A stretch of 64,000 nt of DNA from positions 37,557 through 101,556 of the forward strand of contig JASMLX010000003.1 in NCBI GenBank assembly GCA_030748495.1, in the 5' to 3' direction. The notes beneath the pieces were generated by a model. The model was given only the letters and a program-made list of their open reading frames with translations. It made no database searches and was not told where the DNA came from. Positions 34,559 through 43,559 of the stretch are shown here, one piece after another. Numbering within the stretch: position 1 is the stretch's first letter; each line of letters starts with the position of its first letter. The stretch comes from Candidatus Poribacteria bacterium. GTDB taxonomy: Bacteria > Poribacteria > WGA-4E > UBA9662. A program made the translations under genes and the position numbers.

Positions 34559-36733
34559 ATGAACGAGAGAATTGCAGCAATTCGATCGCGCGTGATGAGA
34601 AGCACCGGAATTCCAGATCCGGAAAACCAGAAACTTCGAGCGGAGTACTTCGATCGAACCGCAGATAAATCCGAAGTGATTCGCGAAGCAAAAGCTATAG
34701 CGCATTACTTTGAGAATCGAGCCCTGGTCATCCACAACGACGAGATGATCATTGGCTCCAGCCCATGGGTCAAGGTAAATTCAGAGGAGATATTGTCAAG
34801 ACAATCCTTCTCAAGAAGGACATTTGACAGTCCTTGGCCCATGCCGAAACATACAGAAGTTTTCTTTAGCGAAGGAATGATCAGCCCGGCAGGCAACCAT
34901 ACCACGATAGACTACGAGACAATTCTTTCTGTCGGATTTTTGGGGTTGATTGATCAGATTCAGCGAAAACTGTCCGACTTGTCACCGGATGATGAGGACT
35001 GCGAAGAGAAGGAAGATTTTCTTCAAGCGCTGAAGATAGTTGCAGAAGCCTACATCGGCTTTTCTAACCGCTACGCTGACTATGCTATTGCCTTGTCCCG
35101 GGAGTGTAGTGATGAGATTCGAAAGTGCGAGTTAGAGACTATCGCCCAAAACTGCCGTCAGGTACCTGCACAGCCACCAAACTCCTTTTGGAGAGCGTGC
35201 CAAAGCGTCTGGTTTTCGTTCTTTTTCCTACCGGATGCTCCCGGGCGCGTGGATCAATATCTTTACCCCTTTTATCAGCGAGATATAGAGAACGGAACGC
35301 TGAGCCGCGATTTTGCCGCAGAGTTGCTAAGTTGCTTGTGGCTCAAATACTACGAACGTAATGGAGTCGAGGATGCGGTTAGTGCGCGGCACCACCTGAC
35401 ACTCGGCGGCGTAACGCCGGACGGAGGTGACGCTTCAAACGAACTCACCCATCTCTGTCTTGATGTGACCGAGGATTTGAAGCTACTGAGACCTCAGGTA
35501 GGCCTGCGCTGGAACCGTAATACATCGCCGGAATTGCTGGTGAGAGCCGTTGAAGTGCTTCGTTCCCAAACGGGGCACCCGGATTTCTGCAACGATGAAC
35601 AGATCGTTCCGGCCCTTGTCAATGCTGGAATCAAGCCCAAAGATGCTCGCGATTTTTCGCTCTCCGGCTGTCACGAAGTAATTATAACCGGTAAGTCTCA
35701 GATGGGCTCTGTCGAAGGTTTCATCAATATGCCGATGATTCTTCGGCTTGCCCTCGGTTTCGAGCCTGCTCTGGGAAACGGTGTGAACCTCTCTACTATA
35801 GACTCCTATGATAAACTTTGGGACGGCGTTATAGGGGCTATGGATTTAGTGGCTTCGGCAGCTCACGAGTTTTCCGTCGACCGGGATAGACGCATGGCGG
35901 ATACGCCCGGTGGTAACCTTTCCGCCTCGCTTGTCACGAAAGACTGTATCGAGAATGCTCGCGGTTATACTCAGGGCGGTGCCCGCTACAATAACTGCAA
36001 CTGGGATGCAATCGGCATCGCGAATCTCGCCGATTCTCTGGTAGTACTCCGGGAACTCGTCTTCGAGGAAAAAACGCTGTCGCTCGATACGCTCGCCGGC
36101 ATGCTCTGCTCTAACTGGGAGGGGCACGAAAGGCTCCGCAAACGTGTTCTCAATCAGTTCCCTCACTTTGGGAACGACGATGATGAAGTGGATGAAATTG
36201 CCGCGCATATCATCGAAGTCTTCGCGGAAATCCTGGAGCGACGGACACCGTTCCGGGGTGGCAAATACACACTCGGTACGCTCGCTGGTGGTGAAAACAT
36301 GCACATCGAATTCGGCCGAAAAACGGGCGCAACACCTGACGGTAGAAAAGAAGGAGATCCGTTTGCCGACAGCCTTGCCGCTGCGCAGGGGCTCGACCGA
36401 CACGGGGTTACGGCGATGCTTAATTCCGTTGCGAAGCTTCCGCACTCACTTCTGCCAACCTCTACTACCGTGAACGTCAAGCTCGATCCAAAGTTCCTTA
36501 AAAGTAACGATGGAATCGACAAGATTGCTTCGCTTATCACCGGCCATTTCATATCGGGTGGGCAGCAGCTTCAGTTCAATTTTTACAATCGAGAACTGCT
36601 GCTCGAGGCAAAACGGCATCCCGAAAAACACGCAAATCTCATGGTTCGGGTTGCTGGCTACAGTGCGCCATTCGTTTCACTTTGGGGTGACCTGCAGGAC
36701 GAGATCATCGCCCGCACTAAGCACAGTTTTTGA
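34559..36733 (+). CDS. glycyl radical enzyme of the pyruvate formate-lyase family, unassigned subclass
   Basis: A 724-residue enzyme. The ATG at 34559 has AGGAGG 9 bases upstream; an in-frame TTG at 34553 is too close to it. The catalytic cysteine motif S-L-S-G-C-H-E-V is present (Cys371, Glu373), of the G-C-x-E type seen in dehydratases and C-N or C-O lyases rather than the double cysteine of pyruvate formate-lyase. The glycyl radical motif R-V-A-G-Y-S-A is near the C-terminus (Gly700). Such enzymes are oxygen-sensitive and need a radical SAM activase. No canonical activase is adjacent; instead an SPL-like radical SAM gene follows after 88 bases. Substrate unknown. The gene is GC-richer than the ankyrin region. 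Confidence 0.85.
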   Translation: MNERIAAIRSRVMRSTGIPDPENQKLRAEYFDRTADKSEVIREAKAIAHYFENRALVIHNDEMIIGSSPWVKVNSEEILSRQSFSRRTFDSPWPMPKHTEVFFSEGMISPAGNHTTIDYETILSVGFLGLIDQIQRKLSDLSPDDEDCEEKEDFLQALKIVAEAYIGFSNRYADYAIALSRECSDEIRKCELETIAQNCRQVPAQPPNSFWRACQSVWFSFFFLPDAPGRVDQYLYPFYQRDIENGTLSRDFAAELLSCLWLKYYERNGVEDAVSARHHLTLGGVTPDGGDASNELTHLCLDVTEDLKLLRPQVGLRWNRNTSPELLVRAVEVLRSQTGHPDFCNDEQIVPALVNAGIKPKDARDFSLSGCHEVIITGKSQMGSVEGFINMPMILRLALGFEPALGNGVNLSTIDSYDKLWDGVIGAMDLVASAAHEFSVDRDRRMADTPGGNLSASLVTKDCIENARGYTQGGARYNNCNWDAIGIANLADSLVVLRELVFEEKTLSLDTLAGMLCSNWEGHERLRKRVLNQFPHFGNDDDEVDEIAAHIIEVFAEILERRTPFRGGKYTLGTLAGGENMHIEFGRKTGATPDGRKEGDPFADSLAAAQGLDRHGVTAMLNSVAKLPHSLLPTSTTVNVKLDPKFLKSNDGIDKIASLITGHFISGGQQLQFNFYNRELLLEAKRHPEKHANLMVRVAGYSAPFVSLWGDLQDEIIARTKHSF

Positions 36734-36767
36734 AGGTCGGGAAAACAAAAGGGTAAGAAGAGGCAGA

Positions 36768-36787
36768 GGAGGGCAAAGTTGCCCTCC
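36768..36787 (+). promoter_or_regulatory. intercistronic hairpin between the glycyl radical and radical SAM genes
   Basis: GGAGGGC (36768-36774) pairs with GCCCTCC (36781-36787), loop AAAGTT, and the first two and last two loop bases can extend the stem. There is no U-tract. It may stabilise or process the bicistronic transcript and set unequal amounts of the two proteins. Confidence 0.45.
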
Positions 36788-36821
36788 AACCTGAATTCCT
36801 TCGGTTTCCTGCAGTAGTCGC

Positions 36822-38057
36822 ATGTACGAGATTAACACGCCAGAATTAATCATTCTTGACCGCGTTAAAGAGAACCCAGCTGCAGTTACAAGGATGGAAC
36901 GTATGATGAGTTCCATCTCTGCCAGCAGCGTGGTTGAAGTTGATGACGCCGGGCTGGCAGAAATCCTCAGAGAACGACAATGGCACGCCCAGCCTATGCG
37001 TACAGGGCAGTTCCAGATGAACCGGTCTCCCGCCATCATCTTCTCCACATTTCGCTGGCTAACACCAGACGGGTTTTCCGGACTCGAGAAGAGACATCCC
37101 GGGCTTGGAAGACAGCTTCTCGGTGGCGGTGCCTGGACATATCGCGACTCGAAACAGTCGTTGCGGGCTCAAAGTTGTGTCTGCCAGCCGGCATATGAAA
37201 TCCACGGCGCCTATGGGTGTCTTCACGCGTGTGATTACTGTCATGTACGCCCATACTTTAACATTATGCTTAATCTGGAGGAACTTGCTGAGAAGGTGAG
37301 AGCGTTCGGAGAAACCATCCCGGAGCAGAATCTCTATAAGTTCGACAATATGACCGATACTATTTGTCTCGAGCCCGAATACGGCGCATCGGAGATCATG
37401 GTCAATATGTTTGCAGACTGGCCCGACCGGTATCTGCTACTGTACACCAAATCGGATAACGTCGAACACCTTCTCGACCTCGACCACAGAGGGCATACTC
37501 TGATTAGCTGGACTGTTTCATGCGAAACGGTTGCATCGAAGATCGAAAAGAATACGCCCTCTCTGGAATCTCGAATCCGTGCGATTAAGCGTTGCCAGAA
37601 TGCTGGATACACGGTGTGTGTTCGGCTGTCGCCCATCTGCCCAATTAAGAATTGGAAGCAGGAAAACGGAGACATGATCCGCCAACTTCTGGAGCGCACG
37701 AAGCCGGACGTTATATCCATCGATGTTCTCGGTTGGATGAACATCGCTCAAATGCGCGATGCGCTAGACCTGTCTCTTTTCGATGAAGAGTACGTGGACG
37801 CGCTTGATCAGCTTGAATCCGAAGGTTTTCGACCAAATGGAAAGCATCTCTGGCCACACGAGATGCGCCAGGAAATTCTACGATTCGTCATTGAAGAGGT
37901 GCACCAGCAACGTCCGGGGCAACCGGTCTCGATTTGCATGGAAACAACCGATATGTGGCGGGAGCTAGGTCCGCTGATGGAGATGACGCCACAGAACTAC
38001 GTCTGCTGCTGCGACCCAACAAGCGTACCTGGTCATGCACTGTTGGAGCGTACGTAG
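36822..38057 (+). CDS. spore photoproduct lyase-like radical SAM protein
   Basis: A 411-residue radical SAM enzyme. The cluster motif Y-G-C-L-H-A-C-D-Y-C-H-V gives Cys133, Cys137 and Cys140 (CX3CX2C). It is followed by N-L-E-E-L-A-E-K-V as in SPL-family proteins, which repair spore photoproduct or act on other substrates. There is no N-terminal activase motif and no extra ferredoxin-type cysteine cluster as in many glycyl radical activases. Two further cysteines (C-V-C-Q) lie just upstream of the cluster and a C-C-C-D motif lies near the C-terminus. Its position after the glycyl radical enzyme makes it a candidate partner or activator. Confidence 0.78.
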   Translation: MYEINTPELIILDRVKENPAAVTRMERMMSSISASSVVEVDDAGLAEILRERQWHAQPMRTGQFQMNRSPAIIFSTFRWLTPDGFSGLEKRHPGLGRQLLGGGAWTYRDSKQSLRAQSCVCQPAYEIHGAYGCLHACDYCHVRPYFNIMLNLEELAEKVRAFGETIPEQNLYKFDNMTDTICLEPEYGASEIMVNMFADWPDRYLLLYTKSDNVEHLLDLDHRGHTLISWTVSCETVASKIEKNTPSLESRIRAIKRCQNAGYTVCVRLSPICPIKNWKQENGDMIRQLLERTKPDVISIDVLGWMNIAQMRDALDLSLFDEEYVDALDQLESEGFRPNGKHLWPHEMRQEILRFVIEEVHQQRPGQPVSICMETTDMWRELGPLMEMTPQNYVCCCDPTSVPGHALLERT

Positions 38058-38744
38058 AGGGGGGGCGATGCTTCTCCGTCGTTAACTACAAGTGACTTGT
38101 TAGTTGATTGGTAGCCTTGCCGTTCGGTTGCACGCAGCACAGTTGACGGGCTATGCCGGATGAGTGTGGTGGGTAGTAGGTGTCACAAAAATAGATTGGA
38201 TGGAACGTAGTGAAAAGAAGACTGGAGAGAGCACAAACTACGCTTAAAGCCTTCAATAATCAAGAGCGGCAAGGATTCGATGCTTCCAGATCTCCAGCAG
38301 ATGAAATGCCGGTCGTTTATTGCGAGTAAAGACAGGGGACATAATTAACACTCTGGGTCACAGCGCACAGCTATTGGATAACTTAAACTTCAACAGATCT
38401 CTTAGAAACTGAGTTTTTTCAGTCACAACCCACCCGGTTTCTTCGGGAGGTCGAAGGCGCAATTTCACCCAATGAGATTGGTTGCCCCACTTTTATCTAC
38501 CAAAGCGGAGTTAGCAAGTTAACATTTTACGTTGTCTATGGCAAAATAGAAGGAAGGGAAGCGAACCCGGAGCTAAGTCGTTTTTTCGCTGGAGGAATCA
38601 TCGTCCCTCGAGAATCATTTTTGAAGGGGCAAAAAACTCGGTTTCTAGTCTGCCACGCCTAACCGACTCTGTTGGGACCTCTACTTATCGTTGTACAGCA
38701 AACCCAAAGTCAAGTTAACAGTACTACCAAAGGAAGGATCAACT
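38058..38744. other. spacer between radical SAM and UroD genes
   Basis: No intact gene is seen. It contains a 91-codon open frame without a start codon (38387-38662: F-Y-V-V-Y-G-K-I-E-G-R-E, F-F-A-G-G-I-I-V-P-R-E) of unknown origin. Most of that frame lies inside the inverted-repeat element at 38404-38647. Confidence 0.35.
38404..38647. repeat. short inverted-repeat element (MITE-like), copy 2
   Basis: A 244-bp unit bounded by AGAAACTGAGTTTTTT (38404-38419) and AAAAAACTCGGTTTCT (38632-38647), inverted copies with one mismatch in 16. The ends match those of the element at 11242-11326. It encodes no transposase. Confidence 0.5.
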
Positions 38745-39983
38745 ATGATTACGAGCAACAAAGACCGAAATATCCTCAGAGAACTGGGTAGCCAGGTTGC
38801 TGAGATCGCGGCACTCCCCGTACAGCAGAAGACCATATCTCTGTGGAAAGCACTGAATGAGCTTAAGCCCGGGCGTGCTATGGTGATGATCGACCAGATC
38901 CCCTGGCATGAGATGGATGTTAACGGTGAACTTACTTTGCAGTCCGAAGATGGTTTTTGTCGGAGTATTGAAAACCAGCTTCGGCAGACGCTGTACCGCT
39001 GGAAGCATATGAGAGCTGACATGGTAGTGGAGCCATTCGTCACCATTTCAAAAGCCGTTCGTGGGACTGGCTTCGGTGTCCAGGTTATTGAAGAGACTGC
39101 GGTGACCGACCCGCACAATGGTATAGTCGGGCACCGCTACATCGACCAAATGAAGACCGAGGAAGATCTGCTGAGGATTCAGACGCCAACGGTATTCTCC
39201 GATGAAGAAGCTACGGAGCAGACGGAGTCTCGAGCACGCGAGATCTTCGACGGCATCCTCGATGTTCGTGTGCAAGGCTCTCTTCCTGGATTCGCTCCAT
39301 GGGACCAGATTGTTCAGTGGCGAGGGACGGATGCCATGCTGTTCGACTTGGTGGATCGGCCGGACTTCATGCACAAAATTATTGCCAGGCTGACCGACGC
39401 GCATTTGTCGCTGCTCGATCAACTCGAGGAGCAGGGACTACTGGGATCCAAGCAGGATCGAATCCACTGCACAGGCGCCTTCACGGATGAACTTCCCGCG
39501 TCCGAACCCGACCCACAGAAACCTCGCGCCAGAGACCTCTGGACCTCTGGCATGGCGCAGATTTTCTCCGCGGTTTCGCCAGCTATGCACGACGAGTTTG
39601 AGATCGATTACGCAGCTCGGTGGTACGCACGCTTTGGGCTTGGATATTATGGGTGTTGCGAGCCACTTGACGAGAAAATCGGAGTCATCCGGAAACTTGA
39701 GCGTGTGCGAAAGATCTCCATGAGCCCGTGGGTGGACATAGAACGTGGGGCAGAACAGATCGGGCCGGATTTCGTTTTCTCACGTAAACCCAGTCCAGCT
39801 TTCCTTGCGTGGGATAAGTGGCAACCAGAGGCTGTCTTTCAGGATTTGAGTGATACGCTTTTATGCTGTGCCCGACACCGATGTCCCGTGGAATTCATCC
39901 TGAAAGACATCAGTACGGTTCGCTATCAACCCCAGCGATTATGGGAATGGGTGGATACTGCCATGAAGGTCGTAAATGGCTGA
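38745..39983 (+). CDS. uroporphyrinogen decarboxylase (UroD/MtaA) superfamily protein
   Basis: A 412-residue protein. The ATG at 38745 follows AAAGGAAGG by about 7 bases; the frame is open 18 codons further upstream without a ribosome site. It matches the divergent UroD-like branch related to corrinoid methyltransferases of the MtaA type rather than true heme-pathway HemE. Visible are H-C-T-G-A-F-T-D-E-L-P (near 250), G-L-G-Y-Y-G-C-C-E-P-L with a likely zinc-binding cysteine, and S-M-S-P-W-V-D-I-E-R-G-A-E. Related enzymes move methyl groups or cleave methyl donors. No corrinoid protein is visible nearby. Composition matches the two upstream radical enzymes. Confidence 0.75.
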   Translation: MITSNKDRNILRELGSQVAEIAALPVQQKTISLWKALNELKPGRAMVMIDQIPWHEMDVNGELTLQSEDGFCRSIENQLRQTLYRWKHMRADMVVEPFVTISKAVRGTGFGVQVIEETAVTDPHNGIVGHRYIDQMKTEEDLLRIQTPTVFSDEEATEQTESRAREIFDGILDVRVQGSLPGFAPWDQIVQWRGTDAMLFDLVDRPDFMHKIIARLTDAHLSLLDQLEEQGLLGSKQDRIHCTGAFTDELPASEPDPQKPRARDLWTSGMAQIFSAVSPAMHDEFEIDYAARWYARFGLGYYGCCEPLDEKIGVIRKLERVRKISMSPWVDIERGAEQIGPDFVFSRKPSPAFLAWDKWQPEAVFQDLSDTLLCCARHRCPVEFILKDISTVRYQPQRLWEWVDTAMKVVNG

Positions 39984-40439
39984 GTGAAGACGTTCTTCGG
40001 CGTAGCAATTCCCCTTATCCGGGTCGGGAAAAGCCTAATTTACCAGCCCAAAGCATCTCCCCGGTCCTTCTCTTCCGGGAACTCAGAGGCGGAAAGAGAG
40101 AGCAGTGTGACGATTCCAAGTTTTCATGCTTTTCCACTCCTTTAAAATTTGTGGGATTGCTAAAATAATATAGAGGATAATTTTGTATAAAAAAAGTAGA
40201 GCCCAGGGGACAGGTCAACCATTATAGGGCACTTGGAATAGCATTCTGTGCGATGTCTGAATTGGGCTGGATAGTGGCTGATATTTGCATTTAAACTTTC
40301 TATTTGAGTGGTCTGTTTTTGACCTCTAATCTGTTCCACCGAGACGATTTGTTTCTACACCTTAAATCTATCGGTTGCCATTTTAACCCTATGATGGCCA
40401 TTGAGTCCACCAAGTAATCTGTTCCAGGCTTTCTTACGG

Positions 40440-41501
40440 TCACCGCCAATGGTGTAGGCAATGACTTCCTGGTCCAATCTGTTGATCGCAATCCAGCGCC
40501 ATAATTTTCCTTTTTTTGACGGTCAAATGCCACCTGTCACCAATCTCCACTATCTCTATATCTCGGATCTCAGTTGCTCTGTATAGAAGATCGTATTTAC
40601 GCCAGAGAATGGCTAGGTTGTGAGTCAGGATACGCAGACGGATTTCGCGAATCTGGCGGTGATAATTTCGGGCCCTCAGGGCCGCTCCCATGTTTCGCTG
40701 GAGCAGACTGAAGACGGTTTCGATTTGCCATCGCTGGCCATAGGTTTTCTTCGGAAATCTTTGCTTCATTAACTGACGATACTGACCATTCACCGGCCGG
40801 GGCTTGCCATCGGCCCTCGGGCCTCCCCGCCCAGTCGTAGGGATAATACTTCGAATGCCGAGTTGGTCACGACATCGGCCATGAAATCCTTCGGATTCGT
40901 AGCCGGCCTCACCTAAGAGACTCGAAAAACGCTGATGCTTCAAAGCCTCGTGCCGAGTCTGTTTGGCTTCGACCGGATCGGGCTTGGGACCACGATCAAT
41001 CACTGCGCTAAGGATCAGATGACTGGCCGTATCGCAAATGGCCGACAGCTTTGGATAGCGACGTTTTTCGTGGTTACAATGGCGTCCACCCCGTTTGGTG
41101 AAGTCCGCCGAGACATGACGAGATTCCAATCCGGTCGAGTCGATGGCCGCCTGCTGGGAACATTTCGGCCGGATCTTGGCCTGGCGACAGTGATCCAGCA
41201 CGGCGTCTAGGGTTGCATCGGTTCCGGCCTGGCCCAAGAGAGGTTTGGCGGCCGCACACAGCGTGGTGAAGTGTGGGACCTTCGTCAGCCGGATGACACG
41301 GCGCAGATCGGACCACCCGGTCAGCATAACGTGGGTGCCGCGATAATCGAGTTGGAGAAATTCTTTAATCACAAGACAGGCCATCAGTTGCGGTGGCGTA
41401 AACTTCTTACGACTCTTGGTCTTAGCATAGTCCGGTCGACTGTCACGCGCAGCCCGTAAAGCCATCCTGGCCACGGTCAGAGTTGATTTGCTAGTCTTCA
41501 T
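40440..41501 (-). CDS. IS5/IS903-like DDE transposase
   Basis: A 353-residue transposase and the only full-length one in the window. Catalytic positions: Asp121 in A-I-D-S-T-G-L-E, Glu198 in L-L-G-E-A-G-Y-E-S where Asp is usual, and Glu261 in R-W-Q-I-E-T-V-F-S. The acidic change at the second position keeps charge but may lower activity. Exactly 309 codons lie inside the IS; the frame then crosses the IS end and runs 44 codons into the interrupted IS1 relic before stopping. The IS therefore provides no stop codon of its own in this copy. Confidence 0.85.
   Translation of the reverse strand: MKTSKSTLTVARMALRAARDSRPDYAKTKSRKKFTPPQLMACLVIKEFLQLDYRGTHVMLTGWSDLRRVIRLTKVPHFTTLCAAAKPLLGQAGTDATLDAVLDHCRQAKIRPKCSQQAAIDSTGLESRHVSADFTKRGGRHCNHEKRRYPKLSAICDTASHLILSAVIDRGPKPDPVEAKQTRHEALKHQRFSSLLGEAGYESEGFHGRCRDQLGIRSIIPTTGRGGPRADGKPRPVNGQYRQLMKQRFPKKTYGQRWQIETVFSLLQRNMGAALRARNYHRQIREIRLRILTHNLAILWRKYDLLYRATEIRDIEIVEIGDRWHLTVKKRKIMALDCDQQIGPGSHCLHHWR
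40566..40574. repeat. 9-bp target-site duplication, left copy
   Basis: GATCTCAGT, repeated at 41578-41586 on the other side of the insertion sequence. Confidence 0.85.
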
Positions 41502-41577
41502 AGACCATTATCTTCAGCCAAGATGTTAAAATGCGCTAGTTTTAAATTTTAGATGATTTGATGTTCTATACAGAGCA
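40575..41577 (-). mobile_element. 1003-bp IS5-family (IS903-like) insertion sequence
   Basis: Ends are TGCTCTGTATAGAAGATC (left) and its inverted copy on the right, 17 of 18 matching. A 9-bp target duplication GATCTCAGT lies flush against each end (40566-40574 and 41578-41586). One transposase gene on the minus strand fills it. Size, 18-bp ends and 9-bp duplication all fit the IS903 group of IS5. Restoring the target by removing one duplication rejoins the IS1 frame exactly. Confidence 0.88.
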
Positions 41578-41586
41578 GATCTCAGT
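41578..41586. repeat. 9-bp target-site duplication, right copy
   Basis: GATCTCAGT, identical to 40566-40574. Confidence 0.85.
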
Positions 41587-41955
41587 CGGTATATTTTCCC
41601 GAACATATTCCTTGACACTGTTTCCAAATTGTTGAATCCAATTGAGCACGGTGACATTACTCAGCCCTAATATGCACCCTGTAGCTGGTAATCCATTGCC
41701 CCCCAAAGACAACTGGAGTGCTAATAGCTTTGGATCTAATCTATAGTTGTCTCTGGTTTACTTTTCCGCTTTTTACTTTGTTATCAATGAGGTGGACAGT
41801 TTACCATAAGGGAGTAGTCATCAGGACGATCATGCCGCTCTCACGCTCACTTGTGAGGCTCGTTGATGAGCCTCTTGATATTTTTCCCCACTTGGGCTCT
41901 CACCCAGAAGTGAGAGAAAGTAATTCAGCCAAAATTTATTATACTTACATAGCTT

Positions 41956-42802
41956 CTAAGATCGAATGGAGCAGATACGCTCTCGGAGTGAACTCCCTGG
42001 TGAGATCGTCTGATCACGGTCCTCTAAACGGAGTACATTGAGCACGCTGAATGAGGCGTTCGCGAAACCGAGACCTGTGTGCTGTTTGGCGTCTCGGAAC
42101 AAGAGCTCGATCTGAAAGTGCTGTCCGTATAGCCTCCAATACATCAGCGACGGTCAATATCAGATCGGTGCGGCATAAGACGCCTCGTGCCCGGTCTCAT
42201 TAACGATGACAACGACGAATAGGTCACGCTTCCACACCGCATAATTGACGACCTTTGAGGAAACCGTTTGATGATCTACCAGACCATCATGTCGATCCCA
42301 GCGGCTCAGATCTCGATCGTCTACAGGTTCTGGATAACGCCTCGGGCGTCCATGACCTCCAGACTTTCCTTCATAGAAATATCTCCACGCGGCAACTTTC
42401 CTCCGCCGAGTCACAAACTCAAAGTGAGTTGTGCTCTAGGGTCTGAGATACGTCGAGGGCATAGGCGGCACGTTGATCGAGATTGATGCCTGCGATCAGC
42501 GTCATCTCAAGCCCCCGCTCTAGTTTCTTAATCGCACGGCTGCTGCCGTTATGAAACCACCCCAGACCCCCGGTATGTTTTCCGCTCTTTCGGAGGAAAG
42601 TTGCCTCGATAATGATCGCTTGAGACGACTCACTAGAGAGGTGTGGTTGATCCAATGAGAGGGCGGGTTTGTGAGTTAAAATTCGTTGGTTTAAGTCCAA
42701 GAACTGAAATCCTACCGAGGCCCACCTCCTGAGTCGCTTAGCGCTCCCCGCGTCGTATCTGGCGAGGTTACGCATCCTCGCTCTACCACTGAAGCACATC
42801 AA
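41956..42802 (-). pseudogene. IS4/IS701-type transposase relic
   Basis: Three minus-strand fragments line up as one transposase of about 280 codons: an N-terminal part (M-C-F-S-G-R-A-R-M-R-N-L-A-R-Y), a middle with K-S-G-K-H-T-G-G-L-G-W-F and S-L-D-Q-P-H, and a C-terminal F-Q-I-E-L-L-F-R-D-A-K-Q-H-T-G-L (the catalytic-glutamate region Y-x-x-R-F-Q-I-E-x-x-F-R-D-A-K). Frameshifts separate them near 42416 and 42150. No terminal repeats were identified. Confidence 0.6.
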
Positions 42803-43559
42803 CGCGCTGAGTCATGTCAGAATCGCCTTCTGTTGGGGCTGGAATACATCGGTCATTTGTGTGAGGATTTTTGAGACGTAAGTCCTGAGGGGATCTCTTA
42901 TCTTGGTGATGTTTGGCGACTTCCAAAATAACGGCTACCTTCTTCTTTTTCGATAGTTATCTCAGGCCCGATTTATGTTGATGGCTTGTTTTAGCGATTG
43001 CTTTATCAAAACATTGTTTGTTATCAGACCCACATTTTAGACCGTGCATGACAGACTCCTTTTATTTTTTCAGCATATCATATATATTTATTTAGCAATC
43101 CCCATTCGTTGATAAAACAGATAACTGCCTACGCTAATGCAACACTAGAATTAACGTACAATGAAGGACATCTGACCAATCGACTCGTGCATTAGCACAT
43201 AATCTGTACGGGCTATTGCGACCTCCACCCGTCGTCAACAAAGGTACCCCCATCGACTATGTTCCAGTTAAAACATGTCAAATTAGCCATTTGAGGGTAA
43301 ATCACATTGTATGGGACTAGCTAAATGATAGCCATGCTCTGTTGCTATAAAAAGAGGTATCCAATGAGTGTCTCTTTCTTATTTACGGCGAAATTTCAAG
43401 CTACGCAACATTGACAAGTAGAATCAATTGATTTATAAAATTGTGACAACACAAGCCTATATAGTGTTATGTCTAATGGAACTGGATAATCAGTCAGGAA
43501 AATGACAGGAATAACAAAAATGGAAATCAGGGATTTGATCCAGCGATCACAGGATAAGA
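42803..43559. other. gene-free region in the insertion-sequence graveyard
   Basis: No gene or structured element was recognised. Confidence 0.35.

Larger units (their letters stand above)
40160..41817 (-). pseudogene. IS1-family transposase relic, interrupted by another IS
   Basis: The minus strand reads an IS1 transposase in two blocks. The first (41817-41578) gives the N-terminal zinc-finger trace (M-V-N-C-P-P-H, then V-K-S-G-K-V-N-Q-R-Q) and the helix-turn-helix (R-L-D-P-K-L-L-A-L-Q-L, V-T-V-L-N-W-I). After the inserted element, the second (40574-40160) continues in register (E-I-V-E-I-G-D-R-W-H), shifts frame at a run of seven A near 40508, and continues K-L-W-R-W-I-A-I-N-R-L-D. A TAG follows, then the typical C-terminus R-H-R-T-E-C-Y-S-K. 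It was defective in several ways. Confidence 0.72.

Noticed and set aside
35846..36445. 199-codon minus-strand open frame within the glycyl radical enzyme gene
   Set aside because: Antisense to a clearly coding GC-rich gene; composition bias opens such frames.
38745..39983. hemE of the heme pathway
   Set aside because: The sequence belongs to the divergent UroD/MtaA-like branch and is not linked to other heme genes.
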